From contig MSJI02000678.1 in the NCBI GenBank assembly GCA_001931905.2, forward strand, positions 1 through 37,842: a DNA stretch of 37,842 nucleotides. Direction: 5' to 3'. Positions 10,266-21,500 of this stretch are shown piece after piece. Positions within the stretch are counted from its first letter, which is position 1, and every line of letters begins with the position of its first letter. The position numbers were made by a program, and so were the translations under genes. This stretch comes from Cladosporium sp. IMV 00045 (Eukaryota; Ascomycota; Dothideomycetes; Cladosporiales; Cladosporiaceae). The notes beneath the pieces were generated by a model, which saw only the letters and a program-made list of their open reading frames with translations, did no database searches and had not been told where the DNA came from.

Positions 10266-12705
10266 ATGAGTGACTGGAAAGAGGCCAAGGCCGCCGACGG
10301 CCGTACGTACTACTACAATGCGAGGACGCGCGCGACCAGCTGGGAGAAGCCCGCAGATATGGACGGCACGCCTGCTCCTCCCACCGGCCCTGCCTCGCAA
10401 CTCACTCCCGCGCACTTCGACGCTGGCTGGGCCGACGCAAAGGCCCCGGATGGCCGCACCTACTACTACAACAAACACACGCAAGAGACGAAGTGGGAAT
10501 TGCCAATCATTGCGCCGCGTGGTCCTGCCTTCGCTGCTGGCGCTCCTCAGGACTTCAACGAGCGTGGCTATGGCCCGCCGGCACGCCGCGACAGGAGGGA
10601 TGACCGCGATCACGGTCTGCCGCAAAAGCCTGGCTTCGAGGGAGGCAGGCCTTGGGAACAGCGTGGAGAGAACATGGGCTTCAGAGGTGCCGTGGCGATC
10701 AAGCAGGAGGAGCCGGACTACGTGAGTGCAGAGCTGGCCAAGGACGCGTTCTTCAAGCTTCTGCGCAAGCACAACATCAAGTACGACACTTCCTGGACCG
10801 ACGCTCTGCGTGCTGTCGTCAAAGAGCGCGACTACCGTGCCATTAAGGATGCGAACGAGAGGAAGCGCGCATTTGAGGACTACTGCATCGATCAAAAGGA
10901 AGAGGAGAGGAGCAAGGAGAAGGAGCGCCGTGAGAAAGTGAGGGAGGAGTTCAGATCAATGCTCAAGACCCACGACGAGATCAAGCACTACACCCGCTGG
11001 AAGACTGCGCGTCCCATGATTGAGAACGAGGTCGTGTTCCGCAACGCCACCGACGAGGCTGAGCGCAAGCAGCTGTTCGAGGAGTATATTCTGAGACTCA
11101 AGAAGCAGCACGCGGAGCATCAGGTGGCTACTCGCAGCAAGGCACTGGACGATCTGTCTGCTTTGTTGACGACTATGGTGCTGAACGTTGACCTCAGGTG
11201 GTCAGAGGCTCAAGGCATGATCATGAACCACGACAAGTTCACCAATGACGAGAACCTTCGCACTCTGCCCAAGATCGACATTCTTAACACGTTTGATCGT
11301 CACATCAAGGAGCATGAGGTCCGCCTCAACAATGTGCGCCAGAGGCAGAAGAAGTTGCAGGAGCGTCGCAACCGCCAGGCTCGTGATGGCTTCAAGGCGC
11401 TCTTGCAAGAGAAGCTTGTTATGGGCCTCATCACGGCGGGTACCAAGTGGCAGGACTTCTTCCCCCATATCGAGAATGAGGAGCGTTTCGTCAACCTGGT
11501 TGGTCTCGATGGGAGCGGTCCGTTGGATCTGTTCTGGGATGTTGTCGAAGATGAAGAGCGCAAGATTCGCTCCAAGCGCAACGATGCTCTCGACATCCTG
11601 GACGACCAGCGCTATGAGATGTCTCCGGAAACAACCCTCGAAGAATTCACCTCGGTCATGCAGCGCGATGGGCGAGCTGCGAGATGGACAGCCCCGGAGA
11701 TGAAGCTGGTCCACGACAGGCTCATGGAGAAAATTCTCAAGCGCGCCGAGGAAGACAAGGCCCTGGTCGAGCGCAACCAGAGGAAGGCCGTTGACCACCT
11801 CAGATCTATCATCAAACACCTCGAACCTCCTGTCAACATTGATGACAGCTTCGAATCTGTCAAGCCCAGACTGGAACGTTACAAAGAATACCAGGTCCTG
11901 GACGACGAGGCGAGGCAAATCGCTTTCTCCAAGTACATCCGTCGTCTGCAAGAGAAGGCCGAGGATGTCGAGCGTGAGCGCGCCCGCCGCGAGTCCAGGC
12001 GTGACCGCTCTAGGGACCGCGACCGTGACCGTGACTACCGCGACCGCCGCTCCTACGACTACGACGACCGCCGCGACCGTGATCGTCGTCACCGCACTCG
12101 CACCCCGGAGATTGACGCTTACGAAGCCGACCGTCGCAAGGCCCAGGCTGACCGCGAGCGTTCCTACCGTAAGGCCTCTTTTGGCCTCACTCCGCCACCG
12201 CGCGACTCGCGTGATGGCCGTGACCGGGATAGCCGCGACAGCCGCGACCGCCGTGACGACCGCTACGATCGCGAGAGGGAGAGGGATAGAGACTCGGCTC
12301 GCGACCGCAGGCCTGACAGGTACGAGGTCATGTACGAGCGCGAGAGACGCGAGAGAGAAATGGAGCGTGAGCGCAACTATGCTTCTCGCGCAGACCCGCG
12401 CGACAGGGGCAAGATGCTCGACTACGGAGACGAGGACGCCGTGGGCAGCCGCCCGGGCAGCGTGCGCAAGCGTCGTGATTCCGATGGCAGCATGTCTAGC
12501 AGGCGTGAACCAAAGGTATGTGAATTCCCCCCTCTGCTCCGCGTTGGAGAAGAACCTTTCTTGGAAATTACACTTTACTGACAAGTATCCACAGCGCTCC
12601 CGCCGCAGCCGCGAGCCCGACGCGGACGCCATGGCCGCCGACAAAGCCAGAGAGGAAGTCGAAATGCAAAGCGGCAGCGAGGAAGGCGAGATCGAAGAGG
12701 TCTAG
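10266..12705 (+). CDS. PRP40: U1 snRNP-associated splicing factor Prp40 (WW-WW-FF)
   Basis: Two exons, 10266..12515 and 12595..12705, join in phase 0 (GTATGT donor, TACTGAC branch, CCACAG acceptor) to give 786 aa. Two WW domains open the protein at about 4-29 and 55-80, each with the paired Trp, the YYYN core and the terminal Pro. A run of FF-type helical repeats starts near 157 and extends to about 570. A long Arg/Asp/Ser-rich tail follows (about 577-740), and the second exon ends in an acidic EEGEIEE motif. In yeast, Prp40 bridges the 5' splice site U1 snRNP and the branch-point protein through its WW domains. Domain order and length match the fungal family. If the last intron is retained, the frame ends within it at 12581. 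The TAG stop is followed by an in-frame coding-like stretch described separately. Confidence 0.95.
11990..12405 (+). repeat. Arg/Asp-rich low-complexity coding repeat in PRP40
   Basis: The codons here are dominated by CGC/CGT and GAC, encoding repeated RD, DRDR and SRDR units like RS-type splicing factor tails. The skew also keeps the antisense frame open for a long way, which is a composition artefact. Confidence 0.7.
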
Positions 12706-12879
12706 CATGCCTCTCAACGTAAGCCTTCCTCCACCAGGTCTGCCATTTCTGCTCGCTGGGATTCTCGTGTCCCTGTCGCCTACCCGGCTGCTGCTCAGAG
12801 TTCTTCTCAGCCTGCCATCGCCCCGGCTGCTACTGCTCAGACCGCTTCGCAGCCCGCTCAGCAGTCTGACTGGCAGTGA
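12706..12879 (+). other. In-frame coding-like extension after the PRP40 stop
   Basis: After the PRP40 TAG (12703-12705) the same frame stays open for 57 codons to TGA at 12877-12879. The extension would be rich in Ala, Gln, Ser and Pro. Only one of its 57 codons ends in A, and third positions are mostly C, T or G, matching the coding bias just upstream. It may be a readthrough product, an alternative C-terminus, or chance. No splice pair that bypasses the TAG was found: the only nearby donor and acceptor are too close together. Confidence 0.3.
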
Positions 12880-14125
12880 CAACTTCCGCATCTCGATCTC
12901 TATCAAGGGTCTGGGAGCTAAGTTTAAGCGGAGATCGTAAGCCACCGCACTCACAAATACTCGCAACACTCGCACAACTGGGGGGATAGTTTTTGAAGGA
13001 TCGACTTGGACGAAGTGGATACGCCCTCACGTACTCAGGGACAAGGACAAGGGCAGGCATGTTTTCACCCCCCTTCTAATAATTGAAAGGCGTTGATCAA
13101 AAAAGACAAAAAGACAATACCACTTCTTCGACTCTTCGGAACGAGGACACGGAACGACCGCACGCTTTGTAGTTCATTCCACTTCGAGCCTCGAATCGCG
13201 AACGGAGGACATCACCTCAATACTCCCCATACAAGTCTTCCTCTGGCTCTGGCTCTTGGGAATCATCAGCATACACGGAGTACGTTTCCTCTTTTTCCAA
13301 TTTCAGAGAAACCAAAAAGCAAAAATCCCAGAAAAAAACAATCAGACTGTCGTTGCTTTTGTTTTGCCTTCCACACCGGTCACTCTGCAAGTACCATTAG
13401 TCACAGTCCCAAGTAAAGTAACTAAGAGATTTTTGGAAACCCAGACAGCACACCTCCCAAATGATGAAACTCATAAGTACGGTACCACGGAACATCTTTC
13501 ACTGACGGGGAGAATGAGAGAAAAGGAGTCTCCTAAATTCGGTGCGTGTAAAAGTCTCTTTTTGACCATGCTGGGGAAAAAAAGAACAAGTTTGAAAGAC
13601 TTTTGGATTTGCTTTTATGCCCTATGCGTGTGCTACTAGTTTGATGGTTTGCCTTTTTCGTCCTCATGATGCTTTTGTGTATTGTGTGGTATCATTCTTT
13701 GTCATTATCCCCCATAACCTTCGTAAAAGAATGCCGCCCGGACTGGACCAAGCGACACCAGGTGGGGAAAAATCGGGAGGCAGCAAGCGCAGAGAGGACG
13801 GTTCTTGTGTGTTGTCGATGCCCATCGCCTGGCGATCGACGCATGATCCCCCTTACCACCATGTCCATCATTCGCTGCATCGCTGCGTGAGCCGGGCTTG
13901 GCCAGTGCGATGATGGATTAGGGTAGAAGGGGGGGTTCCTGTCAGCCAGCTCGCCGCCTTCCTTGTCCTCGTCCTCCTCGGCACCCGCCAGATCCAGCAT
14001 GTCGTCGGCGCCGCTTTTGATCACGCGGCGGCGCTTGGTCCCGACCCGGGCGGAGCGGCTGCGGAGGAGCCTGCAGCAGCAGCAGCCCGGAGCGGCATCT
14101 CTGTCGTAGTCCTCTGCGGTGCCTT
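12880..14125. other. Intergenic between convergent PRP40 and RLI1
   Basis: About 1.2 kb between genes whose 3' ends face each other. The left part is A- and T-rich with homopolymer runs, as expected for 3' UTRs. The right 200 bases (about 13930-14125) are sharply more GC-rich and contain a basic-then-acidic open frame on the minus strand, discussed as a finding. No confident gene. Confidence 0.5.
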
Positions 14126-16248
14126 TCAAGACTCTTCTTCCAGGAAGTACTGTAAAAGGAAGGAGTGTCAGTAAATAAGATGTTTGTTCTTTGTTTTCGG
14201 GGAGAATTAAGGATATGGAGACTTACGTAGTGTCCTGCGGCCTTCTGCTCGGAGTCCTTGACACTGTTGAGCTTGTTGATGCGAGGGCGGTAGGTCATGG
14301 GGTCGCGGCGGAAGGTGACGTCCAAGCTCTTGAGGAAAGCGTTGCAGCCGGTGAGCAGGGACTCGGGGGTGTTGGCGCGGGACTTGACCGAGGGCTGGCC
14401 GTCGAAGACGATGACGCGGTCGGCGAGGTAGGTGGCCATGATGAAATCGTGCTCGACGACGAAGGCGGTCTTCTTGGCGTGCATGATGAAGCGCTTGATG
14501 ACGCGCGAGGCGACGAGACGCTGCTCCGCGTCGAGGTAGGCAGACGGCTCGTCGATCACGTAGATGTCGGCCGGCATGCCGAGGGCGAGGACGATGGCGA
14601 CACGCTGCAGTTCACCACCGGACAGGTTCTGCACTTCCTGGTCGATGAAGTCGTCGATCTTCAGCGGCTTGTAGACGTCCGTCTGGAACTGCGGGTTGAT
14701 GAAGGCGGCCTTGATGCGCTTGAAGAAGAGCTGGCGCACGGTGCCCTGGAACTTGGGCGTGATCTTCTGGGGCTTCATGGAGATGTTCATCGGGGGGACC
14801 TTTTGGTTGTCGTCGGGCTGGAGAGCACCCGCGAGCATCTTACAGAAGGTGGTCTTGCCGGTACCGTTCTCTCCCATCATGACGAGGATCTCGGAGCCGG
14901 TGAAAGTGCCGGGCTCGATCTTGAGGCTGAAGTTGCCCATGGTCTTCCTCATGCCGGGGTAGCTGAAGCCCTGGGTCTTGTCGACCTGGAAGTCTTCGCT
15001 GGCGTCACCGATGCGGAACTGCAGCGATTCGTCACGGAAACGCAAGTTCTCGGTGGGGACGTTTCCGTCGAGGAAAATGTTGATACCTTCACGGACGGAG
15101 AAGGGAGCGGTGACTACACCGTAGACGGCGGGCTTACCGTAGAGAACGCAGATGTAGTCAGACAGGTAGTCACAGATGGACAAATCGTGCTCGACGACAA
15201 TGACGTAGCTGTCGGGGGTGAGGAGGCTGCGAATGAGACGACCGGCGGCCAGACGCTGCTTGACATCCAAGAAGGAAGAAGGCTCGTCGAACATGTAGAC
15301 ATCTGCCTTTTGCACACAGACCATACCGATGGCGAAACGCTGCAGCTCACCACCGGAGAGGAGGTCGATCTCACGGTCCCAGACGACGTCGAGTTCTGTA
15401 GCGTTATGTGATCAGTGGGACCGTCTTGTAGAATTTTGAAGCCTTTCAAGAAAACTTACCAAGCGTCTCTCTGATCTCCTTGAGCCTCTCAGGGCCAACA
15501 TCGGCTCGGTCGGTAATGAGTGCACCGACGGAGCGGTTGTCTTTCTGCTTGAGCGCCTTGGGGATCTGGTCGACGTACTGAGGCTTAGTGATGGCCTTCA
15601 GGTTGTCTTCAAGGACCTTTGTGAAGTAGTCTGTTGAATCCTTAGCACCCGAAATCTCGCAGTACCACAGTGTTGGCTTCTCTTACTCTGCAACTCAGAT
15701 CCACGGAAGTACTTCAACACCTCCTCCCAGTCCGGTGGGTTCTCATATCTGCCCAAGTTGGGCTTGAGCTTGCCCGCCAGGATCTTCAGCGCAGTACTCT
15801 TGCCAATACCGTTGGTTCCGACGAGACCCAGGACCTGACCCGGTCGGGGCATGGGCAGACGGTGCAATTTGAAGCTGTTGGCGGAGTAGCGGTGGGTGAC
15901 CTGGCTCTCGAGGTTGGTGGGCAAGTTGATGATCTGGATGGCGTCGAAGGGGCACTTCTTCGGGCAGATACCGCAACCGATACACAGGCGCTCACTGATG
16001 AAGGCGATCTTGCTGTTGGGGTCGACTTCGATACAGAGCTTGCCGGTCTTGACGACGGGGCAGGACTTCTTGCACTCCTGGCGACATTTCTTCGGCTTGC
16101 ACTTGTCGGAGTTGACAATGGCGATACTGTTTCCTGTATGAGTTTCGCGTGTCCTTCTTTTGTGTGTGCGCGCTTATTGTGCGGTGAAGAGCGGCGCGTG
16201 GGCGCGGGAGGAGGGTGGGAGAACAAACCGGGTGAGTTTGTCGACCAT
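14126..16248 (-). CDS. RLI1: ABCE1 / RNase L inhibitor homologue Rli1
   Basis: Five exons, complement(14126..14149, 14227..15395, 15460..15630, 15687..16126, 16229..16248), give 607 aa, close to the 608 of yeast Rli1. Phases agree at every junction. The N-terminal Fe-S domain keeps Cys16, 21, 25, 29, 38, 55, 58, 61 and 65, enough for two [4Fe-4S] clusters. Two ABC ATPase domains follow, with Walker [10 protein letters not shown] and GENGTGKTT, two LSGGELQR signatures and two DEPS Walker B motifs. The last 24-nt exon gives the aromatic-acidic tail (YFLEEES) typical of the family. Rli1 splits 80S post-termination ribosomes and is essential in fungi. Intron 1 has a weak GTTTGT donor, and its acceptor (AAACAG) was chosen because it restores the conserved [11 protein letters not shown] start. 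Confidence 0.97.
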
Positions 16249-18042
16249 TTTGGCGGTATTTGGGTCGAGGAAGCACCGCCCGGGCGAATGTCTTTTGTGA
16301 TTAAAAGAGTGAGTCGCTGGTGTTGTGGCCTGTCCTGCGGCTCGACGTCCAAGGTGGCTTGACTGGCTGTAGGAAGAAAGTGGGATGTCGTTGAAAATTG
16401 GACTGGAAGGGTGACGGAGACAAATCTGACCGGGCCTGATTGGCGGCGGGGCTTTGCTAGAAGTTTAGTGGGGGCTTTGCCCGCATTTTACTGCGAGGCT
16501 GCCTGACTTTGACTGTGACTAGGTATCGTAGTTTGACTTGCGACTTTGATTTATCCACCATCAACGATTATGTTTGGTCTCTCATATGTTCATGGATTGT
16601 AGTACGTATCGACTTTGATTTCATGCACAATACGAAGAAATAATGAGGAGGGCCAGGATTTACAAAGCATTCACGTAGCTCTATTTGAGGCGAAATCGTC
16701 TTACCCCAACACTAACCCTAAGGATCGCTTCACATTCTTTTCTATGCTGATCGACAACGCTTTAACCTGGCATTAGAGCATGCAGTCTCCTACGAAGGTA
16801 CTCGATTTTCAATCTCAAATTCAAATGTCTCTTTGCCCGCCTTTTAATTGTCGACCGACACGTCCATCACACGCATCCGGTGTTAAGGAACAAGATGCAT
16901 GAATTGGTGAGAGGTACTATCCAAAATTCCCAGATGGTACAGACCGATTGGCTTCACGAAGCGAAGACCCTGTCTCACATGATGCTTTTTTTCGATGGAA
17001 TAAAGACGTGGTCAACATATTTCTCTCCCCATTCACTTCCTTGGGTGCATTCTACAAGGCACCAAGGCATCGATAGAAAGAATGGGACTAGGACTGAGCG
17101 GCCATAGGCAGGATGACATATAGGCTTCAGCGCGACAGTCGAGATCGACTTTGAAGTTTGACTTTCGCGAGAAACTACCCAGTTGCCTTAAGGACTTCCT
17201 CGAAGCAAGAAAGATCCCTATCAATGCCCCATATCTTTCCGACGGGTAATAAGCCTGACGGGACCAAAGAGCAACACGACCCCAAAAGATATATAGCTCA
17301 TTATGGATGAGGTATAGTAAGCATGCTCGGCTGAGATATGACCCAGCCAAGTGAGTTGTGCTGAGGCAGTCTTTGGAATCGAGCATTATCCACGGTACCT
17401 TGCTTTGAGAGACGAGCAATCATCAGTGTAGAGCTGGTCGTGTTCTGTTAGCCAGGACTTTGACTGGTGAGCTGCGAAAACCTTCATACGAATATTCGTC
17501 ACTGACAACCATCGGACGACTTCCATGTCTTGAGCTATCACTTCACATACAGATCAGTGCACACATCCTCAAGACATTCAGCAATGTGAAAGTCATGGGT
17601 CCTAACAAGCGATGCTGCCAGTCATCACTGCAATCATCGAATCGAGACCCAAAGCAGTATATCGCAATGTCACATATTTGCTACCGGCGTGAGCATTGAC
17701 ATGTCGTTCATGACCAAGATATCGGATCAGATATATGTGGTTGGGGATGTTATTTCTGGCCGTTGGTAAAGAGCAATGAAAATGGCGAATAGTAAGTCGA
17801 GATTGCATGACCGTCACTGGTCATCCAGTGAAGTGCATTAGAGTTGTCGTTGTCGCTGCCGTCGCCGCCGCGCGCCCCAAATGCCAGTCTTGGCGGCAGA
17901 CCGGGCAGACCTGAAGCCCCGGAGCGAGCGCTTCGTCTTCAGTCCTTCCACTTCGTCTAGACCACCCACCCTCTACACCCAACCCACCCGCCCTACCGAC
18001 AACACCTCGACCACAATTCCTACCGCCGAGGCCAACTGAAGC
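16249..18042. other. Gene-poor region between RLI1 and CHD1
   Basis: About 1.8 kb without a supported gene, more A- and T-rich than the flanks. It holds the RLI1 promoter on the left. A 12-base direct repeat (CGACTTTGATTT) occurs at 16541-16552 and 16610-16621, with a 9-base partial copy at 17146-17154. Short frames on both strands lack domains and biased codon use. No transposon ends or tRNA were recognised. The right end is C- and A-rich like a 5' leader. Confidence 0.5.
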
Positions 18043-18518
18043 ATGGCCTGTAAGTGAACGCACCTCACATTCTTTACGCACTTTTCGCCCCAGTCTGCTC
18101 GCGACACCACGCGACCCGCGTCTCGCGGTCATCCATCGACCGAGCCTTCGTCTGGACATATACCATCACCGCCGACCCTAGAACTGCCTCGGAACCACGA
18201 GAACGACTCTCCCGACTGCTTTTGATGCTCCTAATCTGCCCTGTAAGGCCCCCTTTCCACCGGAACCCCGTCCCAGTCGTCAGCGTCCTCCATCGCTATC
18301 TCATCCCGAGGCCGCATTTATCGGTCGGACTTTGTATCATCTTGATTCTGGGAGCAACACTATCTTTTCTCGCGGGGAACTTGGTCGCGTAGACGCTGGC
18401 TAGCTGTCTGCAAAATTCCAGCCTGGTCCGACTGCCACAGCCCGAGATACACTGCTGACTGCCGATTACTGTAGCGGGGCTAATACACCCTCCACCCCTT
18501 CCCTACCACGACGACAAG
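18043..18518 (+). promoter_or_regulatory. CHD1 leader with probable 5' intron and optional start exon
   Basis: An ATG at 18043 has A at -3 and G at +4. A consensus GTAAGT donor follows 7 nt later (18050-18055). A CTGAC branch site (18455-18459) and a TAG acceptor ending at 18474 complete a 425-nt intron. Splicing 18049 to 18475 places 18043 exactly in frame with the CHD1 ATG at 18519, adding 17 residues. Unspliced, the ATG makes only a four-codon uORF. This is inferred from splice signals. Confidence 0.45.
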
Positions 18519-21500
18519 ATGTCGATGACAAATGGTTATGCCGATGACCATGATGACGACCGCTCTGAATCGTCGCCACAGCGTGCAGGCAGCGAAAGCC
18601 CGCTCTCAGACGTCAATGACCTCCCCACCACGGCCGCATCACAACTAGACGACCAGACGCACCAGTCAGGCTCAGACGACGAGGCAATGCAAGACATGGC
18701 CACGTCTGAGGTAGACGACGAAGATGAGGTCGCCGAAGAGCAGGATGCCGATTTCGACGAGGAAACTCCACCACCAGACGCAGAAAATGGAATGCGACGA
18801 GACGAGTCCTCATCTGAGGAAGAAGTGAGGTCTGGGAAACGTAGGGCCACTGTAGATGATGATCAATACATGAAGCAGAACCCCGAGCTATATGGGCTGC
18901 GTCGCAGTGTTCGTCCCTTCCGCTTCTCGCTGCAGCATCACGTTACTAATACCACTACTTAGGGCCGCGCTCGACCTCAACACCGAGTGGTACGTGCACT
19001 CCCAATGTCGCAACAACTATGGACATTTTACTGATGATAATTGCAGGTTGAGACTAGCGATGATGACGAAGACTCCGACGATGTCAACCCCGGCAGAAGG
19101 CGCAAGCGCCAGAAGACCACCGGCACCCGCCCAGGTATGCATTCTGACATCACCCTATTTTATCCCACCTCTGCGAACAAAGCTGACCGAAACAGCGTCT
19201 ACTCGTACTGGCAACAACTCTTCCATGCAGCCTTCGTCTGATGACGACTCGGAAGAAGACGACGTCTACGGCGGCGCCAAGGGACGCTCCTTTGCCAGAA
19301 AGCATCGCAAGCAGAAGCAGGCCGCATCCGGCACAGGAACGCCGCAACTGGGCGAGGTGCGCTTCTCTACGCGTCAAGCCGCGAAGGTCACCAACTACAA
19401 CGAGGAGGAGGATTATGGCCTGAGCGAAGAGGACACTGAGAACGTGACGCCTAGCAATTGGGTCGTCGAGCCTACGGGTCCCTCTGTCGATATCGTCCTC
19501 AACCATAGACTGATTGAGGGTGCTGGTGAGTGCCAAACCATGTCTGTTTCTCTGGGCGTGGAGCTAACTCACCGTTCAGACGACTCAAATCCCACGAAGA
19601 AAGACTACGAGTACTACGTAAGTTATGCGACCTCACTTCCGTGTCGTGCAAATGCTGACACCTACACAGATCAAATGGCAAGGCCAGTCACACTATCATG
19701 CCACATGGGAACCATGGGAAACACTCAAGAACTACAAAGGCATCCGCCGTGTTGAGAACTACTTCCGCAAGGTCATCCTGCTGGAGTTGGACATGGTTCA
19801 TCCCGAAACTGCCCTCGAAGACAGAGAGAAGTGGAACCTGGACCGCGAGACGTACCTGGATTCCCTCAATGAATATATGAAGGTCGAGCGCGTCATCAGC
19901 GCACAGGATGGCGACGAAGACACCGAATACTACGTGAAGTGGAAAGCACTTCCGTACGACTTCTGCACCTGGGAATCGGCATCGCTGGTCAGCGAGCTCG
20001 CACAAAACGAGATCGACCGCTACCTGGACAGGACATCGAAAATGCCACAGACCAATCAGCGCGAAGCCAGCCTGGCCACGCGATCCGACTACAAGCCTTT
20101 CCGCACACAGCCAGATTACATCAAGGGTGGCGAGTTGCGCGAGTTCCAAATTCACGGCTTGAACTTCCTTGCTCACCACTGGTGCAAGGGTAACAATGTC
20201 ATCCTCGCCGACGAAATGGGTCTCGGGAAGACGGTGCAAACTGTGTCTTTCATCGACTGGCTCAAACATGAACGTGGGCAGCAGGGCCCGTTCATCGTCG
20301 TCGTGCCTCTGTCAACAATGCCGGCATGGGCAGACACCTTCGACAACTGGACGCCCGACATCAACTACGTGGTGTACAACGGCAACGAAGAGGCTCGCAA
20401 GATCATCCGCGAATACGAACTTTTGGTGGACCCGCGCAACTACAAAAAGGTCAAGTTCAATGTCCTGCTCACCACATACGAGTATGTCCTGGCCGACGCG
20501 GGTTTCTTGTCGCAGCTCAAGTGGCAATTCATGGCTGTGGACGAAGCTCACCGACTGAAGAATCGCGACTCACAACTGTACGCGAAGCTCATGGAGTTTG
20601 GCGCGCCAAGCCGATTGCTCATCACTGGTACTCCGATGCAGAATACTCTGAGTGAGCTGTCTGCACTCATGGACTTCTTGATGCCCGGCAAGGTCAAGGT
20701 TGACGAAGACATCGACTTGACCTCCGAGCACGCCAGCCAGAAGATTGCTGAACTCACCAATGCGATCTCACCGTACATGATCCGACGTACCAAGCAAAAG
20801 GTTGAGGGTGATCTGCCTCCCAAAACCGAGAAGATCATCCGTGTCGAACTAGCGGACGTCCAGCTTGAGTACTACAAGAACATTCTGACCCGCAATTACA
20901 CGGCACTCAATGCTGGTGGAAAGGGCCAGAAGGCGTCCTTGTTGAACATCATGATGGAGCTGAAGAAGGCCAGTAACCACGCCTTTATGTTCCCAAATGC
21001 TGAGGAGCGCATTCTCGAAGGTACTATGGGTACCCGCGAAGAGCAACTCAAAGCCCTCGTCACAAGCAGTGGCAAGATGATGCTCCTGGACCAGCTCTTG
21101 ACAAAGATGAAGAAGGACGGCCATCGCGTGCTGATCTTCAGTCAAATGGTGAAGATGCTTGATCTTCTTGGAGATTACCTCAACCTTCGTGGTCACCAAT
21201 TTCAGAGGCTTGACGGAACTATTGCTGCAGGTGCAAGGAGAATGGCGATCGACCACTTCAATGCACCTGACAGCCAAGACTTCTGCTTCCTGCTATCGAC
21301 TCGTGCTGGAGGTCTCGGAATCAACTTGATGACTGCCGACACCGTCATCCTGTTTGACTCCGACTGGAATCCGCAGGCTGATCTCCAAGCCATGGCGCGT
21401 GCTCACCGTATCGGTCAGAAGAAACCAGTCACAATCTACCGTCTGGTATCGAAGGATACCGTTGAGGAAGAAGTCCTGGAGCGTGCCAGAAATAAGCTCA

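Noticed and set aside
11202..12644. 480-codon antisense frame opposite PRP40
   Set aside because: It is a mirror of the strongly biased Arg/Asp codons of PRP40. The product is Val/Ala-rich low complexity with no domain.
12707..12940. 77-codon Leu-rich frame with an ATG after PRP40
   Set aside because: It overlaps the PRP40-frame extension in another frame. Its Leu/Pro/Ser composition is what a shifted read of CT-rich DNA gives.
14191..15411. 406-codon plus-strand frame across RLI1
   Set aside because: It lies wholly antisense to well-conserved RLI1 exons and crosses intron 4. Its Leu/Gly/Asp/Val-rich product is a codon-bias artefact.
18054..18392. 112-codon frame in the CHD1 leader
   Set aside because: It begins with GTG inside the predicted 5' intron and has no domain.
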